Positions 7,585 to 17,089 of a DNA stretch of 64,000 nt are shown piece by piece; position 1 is the first letter of the stretch; every line of letters begins with the position of its first letter. This DNA is from Sulfurovum sp. GTDB lineage: Bacteria > Campylobacterota > Campylobacteria > Campylobacterales > Sulfurovaceae. Position numbers and translations under genes: made by a program. The notes under the pieces are model-generated. The model did no database searches. It worked only from the letters and a program-made list of their open reading frames with translations, and was not told the DNA's origin. Where the stretch lies: the NCBI GenBank assembly GCA_021166685.1, contig JAJPEU010000007.1:56212-120211 (forward strand), read 5' to 3'.

Positions 7585-8162
7585 TACTTTACCTTTATGA
7601 TAGAATGTTTAAGGAGTGATGCAAATAATCCGATCGAGGAACGTTCATCAATGCTTTCCAGCTGCGTTCTGGCTTGTTTTGCATCTCCGGCTTTAATTGC
7701 AAGATAGGCAGATTCCAACAGAGCCATCTCTTTATATAATACCGAATCTGCACTTTCATTGGCCAATACTTTTTGCGCATACCTGCTTGAATCGGCTATT
7801 ACTTCATTTTTACTTTGAGACAACGGCGCCAAAGCATTTACATCATTTTTCTTTACAGCCTGGGCAAAGGAAAAAAGTTCAAAAAGGGTTGGGTTGGCAT
7901 CTTTAAGTGTTTGAAGCGCCTGGGCATCTTCGGGATTGGCCTGCAATATCAAAAATGCTTCATTCGCTTTTTGAAGTGTTGCTTCATTTATGGAATCAAC
8001 CACTGTTCTGCCTGCAAAAAAGATCAAAAGTACGATCACTGCGCCCCAAATTATTGTTTTATATTTTTTATATATTCTTTCCAATTTAAAAGCAGAAACA
8101 AGTATCTGCTCGTCACTGCTTAATTCTTTTTTAGCCTGATCTATACTCTCTGAAATACTCAC
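7584..8162 (-). CDS. YfgM-like membrane-anchored TPR protein
   Basis: 192 residues, with a GTG start behind GGAG. A cytoplasmic N-terminus of about 35 residues is followed by one membrane segment (IIWGAVIVLLIFFAG, about 38-53). Helical repeats rich in Ala and Leu then resemble tetratricopeptides (ANEAFLILQANPEDAQALQTL; AYLAIKAGDAKQARTQLESI; key parts only). YfgM proteins of this shape bind the SecYEG translocon and pass substrates to periplasmic chaperones. An extended -10 box lies just upstream and the next gene is a BamB-like lipoprotein, coupled by TAATG. The family call is by shape and context. Confidence 0.6.
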   Translation of the reverse strand: MSISESIDQAKKELSSDEQILVSAFKLERIYKKYKTIIWGAVIVLLIFFAGRTVVDSINEATLQKANEAFLILQANPEDAQALQTLKDANPTLFELFSFAQAVKKNDVNALAPLSQSKNEVIADSSRYAQKVLANESADSVLYKEMALLESAYLAIKAGDAKQARTQLESIDERSSIGLFASLLKHSIIKVK

Positions 8163-8191
8163 AGCATGCTCCGTAAAATTAAAATTAGACT

Positions 8192-8197
8192 ATTATA
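8192..8197 (-). promoter_or_regulatory. Extended -10 promoter of the YfgM-like/BamB-like pair
   Basis: On the minus strand TGATATAAT fits the extended -10 consensus TGnTATAAT exactly (TATAAT at 8192-8197). The start point would be near 8185, about 22 bases before the GTG at 8162. No -35 box is evident. Confidence 0.55.
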
Positions 8198-8363
8198 TCA
8201 AAATGGGATTAAAGGTTAGTTATACATAGGGCTTCATGCCGGCACATTTGATCCATACATATTTACACTATGTGCTGCTTTCGTCCGAGTAAAAAAATGC
8301 GACTCTTTTTTACTGCAAAATAATCCCAATTTTTGATAGAAATAATGCTCAGCAGGCGGTAGT

Positions 8364-10586
8364 TTACAATTCAACGATTGTGATTCCTAAATTTCCGGGC
8401 ATACGGTAAAACTTTTCTATCTTTGGATGATTTTTCAAATACTCCGTGATGAGCTTGGCAAGCACACCGCTTCCCGTGCCGTGGATAATCTGTACCTCAT
8501 TCAGTCCGTTCACCAAAGCATCAGAGAGAAATTTATCTACTTTTGCTATGGCTTCATCAGCGTACATTCCTAGCACTTTTACTGAAACACTTGCGCCTGT
8601 TCTTTGTACTGTAACATCCGTTTTTTTAGCTTTCGGTGCCGCTTTGATCTGCGGAGTTTCGCCTGCTTTTTTAAGCTGACTGAGCGGCACTCTCATCTTC
8701 AGGCCGTCCACAATGATCGTCGCGTCGTTCCCTCGGACCGCAAGCAGTTGCGCCTTATGGGAACGGTATTTGACCTTGTCTCCCTCTTTGAGGGGCTCTT
8801 GTGCTTCCAGTTTTACCTCTTTGGATGTAAATGTTTTACGCTGATATGCCTCGTTGAGCAGTCGTCTCCCTTCGGTAGACTCTTTGGCCTTAAGTGCTTC
8901 TTGTGCTTTTTTTGTGGCCGCATTGTAGCGATTTTCCAAAGTAGCGATTGCTTTTCTGTGGCTTTCTTGAAGCTTCGTTTCTTCTTCTTGAAGCTTTTGT
9001 TTCTGTTTTTCAATCGCAAGAAGCTTTTCATCGATACCGGCGATCTTTATACGCATCTCTCGCTCAAGAGAAGTGGATTTTTCGATCAACTCATTGAGAT
9101 TTTCCTTATCCTCTCCATAAACCTCTTTGGCTTTGGCAACGATGGAAGGCGGAATACCGTAACGTTCTGCGGTCTCAAAAGCATAACTCTTGCCGATACT
9201 TCCTTGCAAAAAAGTATACGTGGGCCTACGCGCAGCTTCATCATAAAGTGCAGCGATCAACTCCACCTCATTATCGCTCGCCATCAAAGAAGCCAAACGT
9301 TTATGGTGTGTTGTAACAATGAAGGTGATACCTTTTTTTCGCAACTCATCAAGCATAACACGAAACAAACTGGCAGCCTCATCGCTGTCTGTTCCCAACT
9401 CTATCTCATCGACACCCACTATTGCATCTTCTTTGCCAAAAAGCTTCGCAAACTCGACCATACGGCCCGCAAAAGTAGAAATATCATTTTTAACTGACTG
9501 AGGATCATCAATGACTGCTTCAATGCTTTTATAATGTCCTACTTCTGTTCTGGAAGCATCACATTTAAAAGGCAAAAGATATTTACTCATATACACGGCA
9601 CTCAGCATAGATTTGAGCAGCATGGTTTTACCTCCGGCATTCACTCCGGTAACCAGCATAATTTTTTTATTCAAATCCATGGTGATGGGCACAGGATTGT
9701 CAATAGCAGGATGGGCAAAATCTTGCAGCTTAATACGTTTTTCTTTGCCCGGAAGGATAAACTCATACTCATTGGCTCTGGAAAAACTCACGCGTGCCTG
9801 ATAGTGGTCAAACCTGTCATACTCTTTATTGATGAACGAAATAAATCGTTCCCATTTGAAAAAAGTCGCAGAAATTTTCTTACAATAGCGATAGATCAGT
9901 TCCTCTTTGCCGCTGAGAAGAGCTGCTTCTTTCTCTTTAAGATGAGAGATACTTTGGGGGATAATGTAAAAATACCCTCCGGCGCTTCTGCCTGCCACTG
10001 TCGCTTTAATAGCGTTATTGAACCCTCCTCGCGCCAAAAGTGTCTCTTCACCGCCGTTAAAATGAACTTGAGAATCCACCAAATAGGGCAATAGTTTACC
10101 TGAGTGGGCCAGCTTGTAGAGCGTTTCCTTGATTTGTGCTTTATTTTGCTTGATGGCTCTTTCCAGATCAAAAAGTTCGGGGTCACGCTCAGCATTGATC
10201 TGCCCATCATCGGTAAAATATCCGACAATCTCACTCATTTCTTGAGGTATTTGAATGCTTTTTATCCATGAAAAAAGCGGCTCAGGCAAATCAAGCGCTG
10301 CAAGGACATTAAAATAAGACAACATTTTTACAAAAGCATAAATCTCATCCAAGGCAAGCACGCCTTGTTTTTTGAGTAGGATTATTTCTCTGTCAAGATT
10401 TGGCACATCATAGGGAGGAGGAAATTGCACAGTAGAAAGCGCCTTGATATAACGGTAATGCTGATTGATATCCCCCATCATTACGACCGATTTTTCTCTG
10501 GCAAAAAATTGTTTAAACCTGGCAATATAACCGTCTAAATCAAGTTTTTGAATGATGGATTTTTCACTGCGTTGCTGTGCTGACAC
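8364..10586 (-). CDS. mutS2: Endonuclease MutS2
   Basis: 740 residues, normal for MutS2. It has the MutS ATPase core but no mismatch-recognition domain. Walker A is GVNAGGKT (314-321), Walker B is VGVDEIELGTDSDEA (VDE key), and a long coiled coil spans about 500-610. A C-terminal Smr domain (about 665-740) contains GMYADEA and HGTGSGVL, the nuclease motif. In H. pylori MutS2 limits recombination and helps repair oxidised bases. The start is GTG with GAGG about 10 bases upstream. It lies 62 bases after murC on the same strand. Confidence 0.93.
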   Translation of the reverse strand: MSAQQRSEKSIIQKLDLDGYIARFKQFFAREKSVVMMGDINQHYRYIKALSTVQFPPPYDVPNLDREIILLKKQGVLALDEIYAFVKMLSYFNVLAALDLPEPLFSWIKSIQIPQEMSEIVGYFTDDGQINAERDPELFDLERAIKQNKAQIKETLYKLAHSGKLLPYLVDSQVHFNGGEETLLARGGFNNAIKATVAGRSAGGYFYIIPQSISHLKEKEAALLSGKEELIYRYCKKISATFFKWERFISFINKEYDRFDHYQARVSFSRANEYEFILPGKEKRIKLQDFAHPAIDNPVPITMDLNKKIMLVTGVNAGGKTMLLKSMLSAVYMSKYLLPFKCDASRTEVGHYKSIEAVIDDPQSVKNDISTFAGRMVEFAKLFGKEDAIVGVDEIELGTDSDEAASLFRVMLDELRKKGITFIVTTHHKRLASLMASDNEVELIAALYDEAARRPTYTFLQGSIGKSYAFETAERYGIPPSIVAKAKEVYGEDKENLNELIEKSTSLEREMRIKIAGIDEKLLAIEKQKQKLQEEETKLQESHRKAIATLENRYNAATKKAQEALKAKESTEGRRLLNEAYQRKTFTSKEVKLEAQEPLKEGDKVKYRSHKAQLLAVRGNDATIIVDGLKMRVPLSQLKKAGETPQIKAAPKAKKTDVTVQRTGASVSVKVLGMYADEAIAKVDKFLSDALVNGLNEVQIIHGTGSGVLAKLITEYLKNHPKIEKFYRMPGNLGITIVEL

Positions 10587-10648
10587 CTCGTATACACCTC
10601 GCTATTTTTATTGGGATTATAGCATCTAAACCGCTCAAATGAACAGAT

Positions 10649-11962
10649 TCAAGCTTCACCGCGAATCTGATAGGTGATATCCCCTGCTCCAAAGGCTGCA
10701 ATAAGTCCGTCGCTATACTCTTTGATCACGTGCCCCTCTTTGATAACTTTTACCACGCCATCTTCTTTGGTGATTTTGTCTGCCATGGTAAGATTATATT
10801 TGGAAAAGGCGCCTTTGAGGTCTATCTCTACTTCCAATTCTCCTGCTGACCAGATAGGGAGAATCACCAGTTCGTCCGCTCCTTCAAAACATTCCACAAA
10901 CCCCTGAAGGTTGTCCATTGTCCGACTGTATTTATGAGGTTGCCAAATGATCTGAAGCTTATTAAATTCTCTTAGCTTGGCATAAGTTTTAAGTGAAGCC
11001 ATCGTCGCTTTAATCTCTGTAGGATGGTGTCCGTAATCATCTATGACCACGCAGGAAGTTTTATTTTGCACAATATCAAAACGTTTTTTGATCCCTTTGT
11101 AATGTCTTAAATTGCAACGGATATTTTCAATATTTTCACCCAGCTGCAGTGCCGCAAAAATAGCCAATGCCGCATCAGTAGCGATATGCACGCCAAACCC
11201 AAGCACCTCAAAGGCACCCAGATTTAAAAGTTCAAATTTAGTATAGGGCTCGCCGTTAACTAAAATGAACTCCATATGGGTAATATCTTTTGAAGGATAG
11301 AGCCTAACCGCATCCATATCCAAAGACGAAAGAAACGCATCTTCGGCATTGATGATACGGATCTTTGCCAAGGAGAGAAAATGTTTGTACGCATTGTAAA
11401 AACGCTCTTCATCGTATCCGTAATACTCCATGTGTTCAGGCTCCACGTTGGTGACTACCGCCAAATAAGGATTGGAGTTAAGAAAACTCTCATCACTCTC
11501 ATCCGCCTCAAATACCACTTTGTTATTGTCGTAATGGCGCACGTTAGAGCCAAACTCTTTGCTGATGGCTCCAATCAATGCATTAGAATCCGGAAGAAGA
11601 GAGGCAAGCATCGCCGAAGTCGTACTTTTTCCATGTGCTCCGCCCACCGCATACACCTCTTTTTCTCCAAGGATAGACTTTAACGCCTCTTTGCGAGAAA
11701 GAAGTTCTATGCCAAGCAGTTTGGCTTTTTGATATTCAGGATTGGTAGGCCGCACTGCAGCAGAATAAATAACCCTGTCTACCCCCTCTACCGCATCTTC
11801 ATGGTGAGGTATCGTGATTTTTGCGTCAAAATTCATTGCCAAATCATTGGTGATATCTGTTTGCTTGATATCTGAACCCGAAATCTTATGCCCGTCATTT
11901 GCTAAAAATTTTGCCAATGCCGACAATCCTATACCGCCAATACCGATAAAATGAATTTTCAC
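10649..11962 (-). CDS. murC: UDP-N-acetylmuramate--L-alanine ligase
   Basis: 437 residues. MurC adds L-Ala to UDP-MurNAc, the first cytoplasmic step of the peptidoglycan stem peptide. FIGIGGIGLSALAKFL is the UDP-binding start, GGAHGKSTTSAMLA (about 106-119) the ATP loop, and EADESDESFL and VTNVEPEHMEYY are Mur-ligase signatures. The GTG at 11962 has AAGGA seven bases upstream. The TTG at 11968 has worse spacing, so I chose the GTG. The upstream gene stops at 11965, a 2-base gap. Confidence 0.94.
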   Translation of the reverse strand: MKIHFIGIGGIGLSALAKFLANDGHKISGSDIKQTDITNDLAMNFDAKITIPHHEDAVEGVDRVIYSAAVRPTNPEYQKAKLLGIELLSRKEALKSILGEKEVYAVGGAHGKSTTSAMLASLLPDSNALIGAISKEFGSNVRHYDNNKVVFEADESDESFLNSNPYLAVVTNVEPEHMEYYGYDEERFYNAYKHFLSLAKIRIINAEDAFLSSLDMDAVRLYPSKDITHMEFILVNGEPYTKFELLNLGAFEVLGFGVHIATDAALAIFAALQLGENIENIRCNLRHYKGIKKRFDIVQNKTSCVVIDDYGHHPTEIKATMASLKTYAKLREFNKLQIIWQPHKYSRTMDNLQGFVECFEGADELVILPIWSAGELEVEIDLKGAFSKYNLTMADKITKEDGVVKVIKEGHVIKEYSDGLIAAFGAGDITYQIRGEA

Positions 11963-11964
11963 AA

Positions 11965-12555
11965 TCAATCCTTTGCTAAGACTTTTAATTCTTCTTTTGC
12001 TTCTTGTGCATATTTGGCAAACATTGTAAGCAAAACATCTGTAGGCTGCGTAAAAGTTTGAATGAAAAAAGCAAGCGGATCTTGCACATCCACAGCGTCT
12101 ATATCTACAAAATTTTCAATAAAATCATCAAAACTATGATCTGCCATCACGGCGCATGCATGCACCATCATTGCATCTTTCAGCGCCTGATGATTGACAG
12201 TGTGGTACAAAATTAAAAAAATCTCCTTCGCGCCCTTTTTATCATTTTCGCTATAGCGCTGAATGCCGTGCTCATAAATCGCTCTTGCAGTGGCAAGATC
12301 TTCTGTGTCATTCATATCAAAAGCTTTTTGTATAGAGAGATTTTCTGCGAGTTTATCAAAAGCCGTATTGACGATAAAAGTAAAAATCTCATTGATTTCA
12401 TCTTCACCGGTTTCGATGATAAGATTTGCATCAAGAAGCTGATACCCTTTGGCGATACTGTTTTCATCCACCATCTCTTTTTCCAACATTTTAAGGTTTG
12501 CCAAAAATGTTTCATCTTTTTTGAGTTCCTCTATATGTATCTCCGGGGTTTCCAT
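11965..12555 (-). CDS. Unknown acidic helical protein between dapC-like gene and murC
   Basis: 196 residues from the ATG at 12555, which has GGAGC upstream and lies one base after the aminotransferase stop. I do not recognise a family. It is acidic and predominantly helical, with repeated helix pairs (GYQLLDANLII; ATARAIYEHGIQRYSENDKKGA; KEIFLILYHTVN) that resemble degenerate tetratricopeptides. There is no signal peptide or membrane segment, so a cytoplasmic protein is expected. Tight packing between two cell-wall precursor genes suggests the same transcript, not necessarily the same pathway. Confidence 0.7.
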   Translation of the reverse strand: METPEIHIEELKKDETFLANLKMLEKEMVDENSIAKGYQLLDANLIIETGEDEINEIFTFIVNTAFDKLAENLSIQKAFDMNDTEDLATARAIYEHGIQRYSENDKKGAKEIFLILYHTVNHQALKDAMMVHACAVMADHSFDDFIENFVDIDAVDVQDPLAFFIQTFTQPTDVLLTMFAKYAQEAKEELKVLAKD

Positions 12556-12556
12556 C

Positions 12557-13681
12557 TTATTGCTCCAATGCTGATTTAATTCTTTTGAGTGCCTGGACTG
12601 TTTTGGCCTCTTCGTACACCAGCGCCAGCCGCACATATCCTTTTCCTTCTTCCCTGCGTCCGAGAAAAGAGCCCGGAAGCACCCTAAGGTTGTAATCTTT
12701 ATACAGTTTTACCGTAAAACCGATCTCGTCTTCAACTTTTAGCCAAATATAAAAAGTTGCTTCCGGCATCTCCACTCCCAGTATCTCTTTGGCCGATTGA
12801 AAATTTTTTCTATATTTTTCTCTAAATGAATCCACATGCGCCTGATCTGCCCAGGCAGCAGCAGCAGCATATTGCAGCGGCAAAGGAGACGCACATCCCA
12901 CATAGGTGCGGTAGACCATATATTTCTCAAGAATCTGCTTATGCCCTGCGATAAATCCGCTTCTTAAACCGGGGGCGGATGACCTTTTGGAGATAGAATT
13001 GATTACCACTATATTTTTAAACTCTTCATTTCCCGCTTCGATACTGGCATTCAACAAAGAAGGCAAAGGCTTGTCCAGGTAAAGATCTATATAGCATTCA
13101 TCGTTAAGCAAAACAAAATCATACTTGAGTGCCAACCTAACCCATTTCTTGAGAGCCTCCATGTGCATCGTAGAAGACGTAGGATTATTTGGTGAATTTA
13201 AAATAACCAAATCCGCTTTTTGCAGCATCTCTTCATCTGCCTCGGGCTGAAAATTGTTTTGGCTGTTTAAATTGAGATAAAGAACCTTTGCACGGCTCGC
13301 TTTAGCCGCGCCCTCATAAATCTGATAAAAAGGGTTAGGGAAAACCATAACCGGATCTTTGATATCATGCAGCAAAAATTGAGGAAAGTTAAAAAGCACC
13401 TCTCTGGTTCCAAATGTAGGAATGATCTGCGCATCGTTCAAAGACAAATCAAAACGGTTTCGAAGATAAGCAGCTATTCCTTCGCGTAAAATATCTTCCC
13501 CTGCGGTCTTAGGATACTTATTAAGCAGTGCTGCATTATTGCAAAGTGCATCTAAAATGAATTGAGGCGTATCAAACTGGGGTTCACCTATCGTTAAGCT
13601 TAAAGGCTCATATGTAAGATTGGGAGTAACACCCTCAAGCAGCTGGTTTAATTTTTCAAAGGGGTAAGTTTCAAAATTCAT
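12557..13681 (-). CDS. dapC: Class I/II PLP aminotransferase, probable succinyldiaminopimelate transaminase
   Basis: 374 residues of aspartate-aminotransferase fold. LTIGEPQFDTP is the substrate loop, LNSPNNPTSS the cofactor loop, LNDECYIDLY carries Asp/Tyr contacts, and INSISKRSSAPGLRSGF holds the PLP lysine (Lys in SISKRS) and the phosphate-binding Arg. In this phylum such proteins next to murC are usually called DapC, which makes N-succinyl-LL-diaminopimelate for lysine and peptidoglycan. The substrate is inferred; another amino donor specificity is possible. Confidence 0.72.
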   Translation of the reverse strand: MNFETYPFEKLNQLLEGVTPNLTYEPLSLTIGEPQFDTPQFILDALCNNAALLNKYPKTAGEDILREGIAAYLRNRFDLSLNDAQIIPTFGTREVLFNFPQFLLHDIKDPVMVFPNPFYQIYEGAAKASRAKVLYLNLNSQNNFQPEADEEMLQKADLVILNSPNNPTSSTMHMEALKKWVRLALKYDFVLLNDECYIDLYLDKPLPSLLNASIEAGNEEFKNIVVINSISKRSSAPGLRSGFIAGHKQILEKYMVYRTYVGCASPLPLQYAAAAAWADQAHVDSFREKYRKNFQSAKEILGVEMPEATFYIWLKVEDEIGFTVKLYKDYNLRVLPGSFLGRREEGKGYVRLALVYEEAKTVQALKRIKSALEQ

Positions 13682-13741
13682 TTACACTCTATCTTTTTGA
13701 ATGAATTATACCGTAGATGGTGTTAAGATTTGAAAATTACT

Positions 13742-15424
13742 CTACAGCTTTACGATAAACGCTCCGCGGTTAAGTTTTTTTCTTATATCTCCCAATATGC
13801 GTTTAGCACTTGATTCATCACCGTAAGGTCCCACAATTACCCTATAAATGCTTTGATGAAGCACCCTGTAAGAAAATCCTGCTTTTTTGATACGTGCCAA
13901 ATAAGCTGCATTGGGTGCCTGAGCAAAAGAACCTACCTGCACAGCATACCCTTTGGGTATATTCATAGAAGCTGCGGGCTGTATGTTTTTTTGCGCATAT
14001 TTTTCAGAAACATGCTGTCGGATTACTTTAGGCTTGCTTGTGCCGTTTGCCAACCATTGAATAATCTCATTTTGCAACTGATTTGCCCTCCAGTTACCCT
14101 TATTGCTATTGACTAAAATTACGACATTATAAAGCTTTCCTGCCCTATTTTTAACATACCCTGCAATATTTTTCACACGCTTAAGCGTACCTGTTTTCAT
14201 CCATGCATGCTTGCTGACTATCGTGCCGCCAAAACGTCTTTTTATCGTGCCGTCTATCCCTGCGACAGAGAGTGTATCCCTCCATCTTTCTCCGTATTTC
14301 TCATAGGCACCCTCCAAAACATCCGACAAAAGTTTGGCATTGAGTTTTGAAATTCGCGACAGGCCGCTCCCGTTATCAATTTGTAAAACTTCGTTATGTA
14401 AAGTTTTTTTGCTTTTCAAAATATTGACAATGGCGCTTCTTCCTTTGCTAAGCGTCGCAGGAGCACCGTACATTTTTGCACCAAGCAAAAGCAAAAGATG
14501 GCGGGCATAAAGATTGTTGCTGTCTTTTGCCGTAGTCGAAACGATCTCTTCAAGGGATTGTGAGTAGTGAGTAAAAAGGATATGGGCGGAGGAAGGTACT
14601 TTTTCTAGCTTGAGACCCCCCTGCACCTTAATTCCCTTCTTCAAAAGAGCATCTTTTAGTGCATAATAAAATGATTTGTACGGTTTTGTAATTACTTGTG
14701 AAATCTTGCGTTCTCCGCATCGTTGGGATATTTTTCCATGCAGCAAAACAGAAGGAACCGTTTCGGTTTTATCTATTTTAACAATCGGCCATGAATATCT
14801 GCCTTCGCATGGCACATTGATTCGCTGCAAATGATTGACGATTTTATAGCTGTAGTCAACGCTTTTTTGAATCACCCTGTTTTTATTCGGCGCCACGCAA
14901 ATGGTGCTTATGCGCTCATTAAACATCATTGCATCGGGCATTGCGTTATAGGGGCTGTATATATTTTCGTCAAATCCTGAATTGTCTTTGTTTCCTACTT
15001 TAAAATAACTACGATCTATAAGGATGCTTCCCCCAATCTTGTGTATCCCTCTTTTACTTATCTCATTAATAATCTCAGGCAAATCATCCGAAGAAAGGGT
15101 CGGATCGCCAAAGCCTTTGACTATCAGGTCCCCATGCAAAACTCCGTTTTTAAGAATGCCTGTGGTATAAAATTGTGTAGGCCAACGGTAATCAAATCCT
15201 AAATTTAAAATAGACGCATACGTTGTTACCACCTTAATAACAGAAGCAGGCGTCATAGCTTTGTGGGCATTATAAGAAGCAATGACATCACCCCCCACCT
15301 CTTTGATATAAACACTTACTTCATTTTTTGCAATGCCTGATTTGTTGATCTGCTGCTGCACTTCAGAGGGAAGTGTTGCGTGCAAACAAAACGTGATTGC
15401 CAAGTAGATAATGATATGCTTCAA
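13742..15424 (-). CDS. dacB: PBP4-type D-alanyl-D-alanine carboxypeptidase with C-terminal SPOR domain
   Basis: 560 residues, starting at TTG with AAGGA six bases upstream. A short signal peptide (KHIIIYLAITFCLHA) exports it to the periplasm. Family S13 motifs are SVIK (nucleophile Ser61), SNN (302-304) and KTG (410-412). The protein is longer than the 450-480 residues usual for PBP4. The extra C-terminal part, about 490-560, starts GYAVQVGSF and ends with GPYGDESSAKRIL, a typical SPOR peptidoglycan-binding domain. SPOR binds denuded glycan at the division site, so this enzyme may act at the septum (inference). Confidence 0.85.
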   Translation of the reverse strand: MKHIIIYLAITFCLHATLPSEVQQQINKSGIAKNEVSVYIKEVGGDVIASYNAHKAMTPASVIKVVTTYASILNLGFDYRWPTQFYTTGILKNGVLHGDLIVKGFGDPTLSSDDLPEIINEISKRGIHKIGGSILIDRSYFKVGNKDNSGFDENIYSPYNAMPDAMMFNERISTICVAPNKNRVIQKSVDYSYKIVNHLQRINVPCEGRYSWPIVKIDKTETVPSVLLHGKISQRCGERKISQVITKPYKSFYYALKDALLKKGIKVQGGLKLEKVPSSAHILFTHYSQSLEEIVSTTAKDSNNLYARHLLLLLGAKMYGAPATLSKGRSAIVNILKSKKTLHNEVLQIDNGSGLSRISKLNAKLLSDVLEGAYEKYGERWRDTLSVAGIDGTIKRRFGGTIVSKHAWMKTGTLKRVKNIAGYVKNRAGKLYNVVILVNSNKGNWRANQLQNEIIQWLANGTSKPKVIRQHVSEKYAQKNIQPAASMNIPKGYAVQVGSFAQAPNAAYLARIKKAGFSYRVLHQSIYRVIVGPYGDESSAKRILGDIRKKLNRGAFIVKL

Positions 15425-15631
15425 TTTCTTTCCTTATAAACCATTACTAATCCTTGCATCGCTTCTTATGTGCAATCCTTGGTGTTCGACATTTAAGCAC
15501 ATAAATCTTTTTTTTGCTTTCATCAAAACTTATCCCGTCATTCAAGAGTCTTGTTTTCTTCACAAAGAAATCTATCAACACAGCACAAAACATTATCCAA
15601 GATCCGACGTTTTTCCTAGAAACAAAAATAT

Positions 15632-15970
15632 TTAGAAGTCCACTTTCTCTTTAGCGCTTTCGATCATAGAGATAAAAATCGTATAAAGATTTGCCACCAC
15701 AGCACCGATAACCAGTCCTGTCGCCATAGATTCATTGCCATAAAATTTAAAGACGAAAAAAGCCGGAATAAGATGCAAGTCGGCTACCAAAGAGCCCGCC
15801 AAAAGTTCGGCTGAGAGTATATTTCTCACCCCGATTTTCAAAATTGTAGAGATAACATTAACACTTCCTGCTATAAACAGAGCTACCAGCGACGATTCAT
15901 ACAAAAATGCCGCAGATGTCGTCAAAGACATCAACGTAAAAAAGATATAAAAAACTTTACCCCAATTCAT
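15632..15970 (-). CDS. Small integral membrane protein (DUF6394-like)
   Basis: 112 residues with an AGGAAG Shine-Dalgarno. Three hydrophobic stretches are visible: YIFFTLMSLTTSAAFLY (about 8-24), LVALFIAGSVNVISTIL (28-44) and ATGLVIGAVVANLYTIFISM (83-102, motif only). No catalytic motif is seen. It resembles the short Campylobacterota membrane family I recall as DUF6394, whose function is unknown; that assignment is from memory. It sits between secF and dacB with about 145 and 200 bases of spacer, so it is probably its own unit. Confidence 0.7.
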   Translation of the reverse strand: MNWGKVFYIFFTLMSLTTSAAFLYESSLVALFIAGSVNVISTILKIGVRNILSAELLAGSLVADLHLIPAFFVFKFYGNESMATGLVIGAVVANLYTIFISMIESAKEKVDF

Positions 15971-16115
15971 CTGTACTTCCTTTAAATTTCAAATTCCAAA
16001 ACGAATTTTGAATGACGCATTTGTTTTCATTCTTTTTTCTTACGGCCAGGCAAAACCTGTCTGTAATTCATCTTAGTAAAACTTCGGCCTTTTCAAGATA
16101 AAAAATGCTTTTAAA

Positions 16116-17087
16116 TTATAGCGTACCCTGTTCATACATTTGACGCATTTTCTCTTTCTCTTTCTCTCTTTTAAGTTTTTGGGCCTCTTTTTCTCTAAAG
16201 TCAGAAACAGAGAAGCCTAGCCATATCAACATAGGTGATGCGACAAAGATAGAAGAGTAAGTACCCACCATGATTCCTACCATTAACGTGAAACTGAAGC
16301 TTTGAATGATCTCTCCTCCAAATAAAAAGAGAGCCAACACCACAAACAAAGTAGTCAAAGAAGTAAGGGTAGTTCGCGAAAGGGTACGCGTAACCGACTC
16401 ATTGATAACCTCGGAGAGATCAGGAGTTTTAAGTGTCCGTATCTCATCTCTGATACGGTCAAAGACGATAATCGTATCATTGATCGAATATCCAAGCAAC
16501 GTAAGAATCGCCGCGAGCGTATCAAGATTGACTTCAATACCGAAAAGTGCTATCGCACCCATGGCTATGGTTGCATCATGTACTAAAGCAAGCACAGAAG
16601 CAAGTGCAAAACGCCACTCAAATCTAAGGGAAACATAAATAAGTATTCCCAAAATAGCAAGCACCATCGCCATCAGCCCTTTTTCTCGCAGCTCTGATCC
16701 TACTTTTGCTCCGACGATATCGACCCTTCGCACATCAAAAGTACCCGTATCTTTGAGCAATGCGGTTACCGTATCCCCGATATCTTTGCCAAGCGATTGC
16801 GAACTCATTTTGGTACGAATAACGATCTCGTCTTCACCTCCAAAATAGGTCACACTTGCGCCCTCATAGGCTTTGTCCGAACTGATCGCTTTTCTTACCT
16901 CGCCAATGGGTGCTTTGCTTTCATACTGTATCTGAATCAATGTTCCGCCCGCAAAGTCGATCCCATAGTTAAATCCTTTGACAAAGATAAGCCCAAGTGA
17001 AAGAAATACAAGCGTCAATGAAAGCAAGCCGAAACGCTTGCCGTAATTCATCAGCTTAAATGCTTTTTTATATTTAAAAACTTCCAT
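16116..17087 (-). CDS. secF: Protein translocase subunit SecF
   Basis: 323 residues. SecF works with SecD to drive late export through SecYEG using the proton gradient. The first membrane segment (about 20-38) is followed by a periplasmic domain beginning NYGIDFAGGTLIQI, the SecF signature. Five more membrane segments carry VLALVHDATIAMGAIALF (D and H-rich export motif) and LGYSINDTIIVFDRIRDE. The start is the ATG at 17087, two bases after the secD stop; its GGAGAG lies inside the end of secD. A longer frame to 17120 lacks support. Confidence 0.95.
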   Translation of the reverse strand: MEVFKYKKAFKLMNYGKRFGLLSLTLVFLSLGLIFVKGFNYGIDFAGGTLIQIQYESKAPIGEVRKAISSDKAYEGASVTYFGGEDEIVIRTKMSSQSLGKDIGDTVTALLKDTGTFDVRRVDIVGAKVGSELREKGLMAMVLAILGILIYVSLRFEWRFALASVLALVHDATIAMGAIALFGIEVNLDTLAAILTLLGYSINDTIIVFDRIRDEIRTLKTPDLSEVINESVTRTLSRTTLTSLTTLFVVLALFLFGGEIIQSFSFTLMVGIMVGTYSSIFVASPMLIWLGFSVSDFREKEAQKLKREKEKEKMRQMYEQGTL

Positions 17088-17089
17088 GG

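Noticed and set aside
8604..9497. 297-codon frame on the plus strand
   Set aside because: It lies entirely antisense to mutS2, which has all its motifs. The translation is Phe- and Cys-rich without a recognisable domain.
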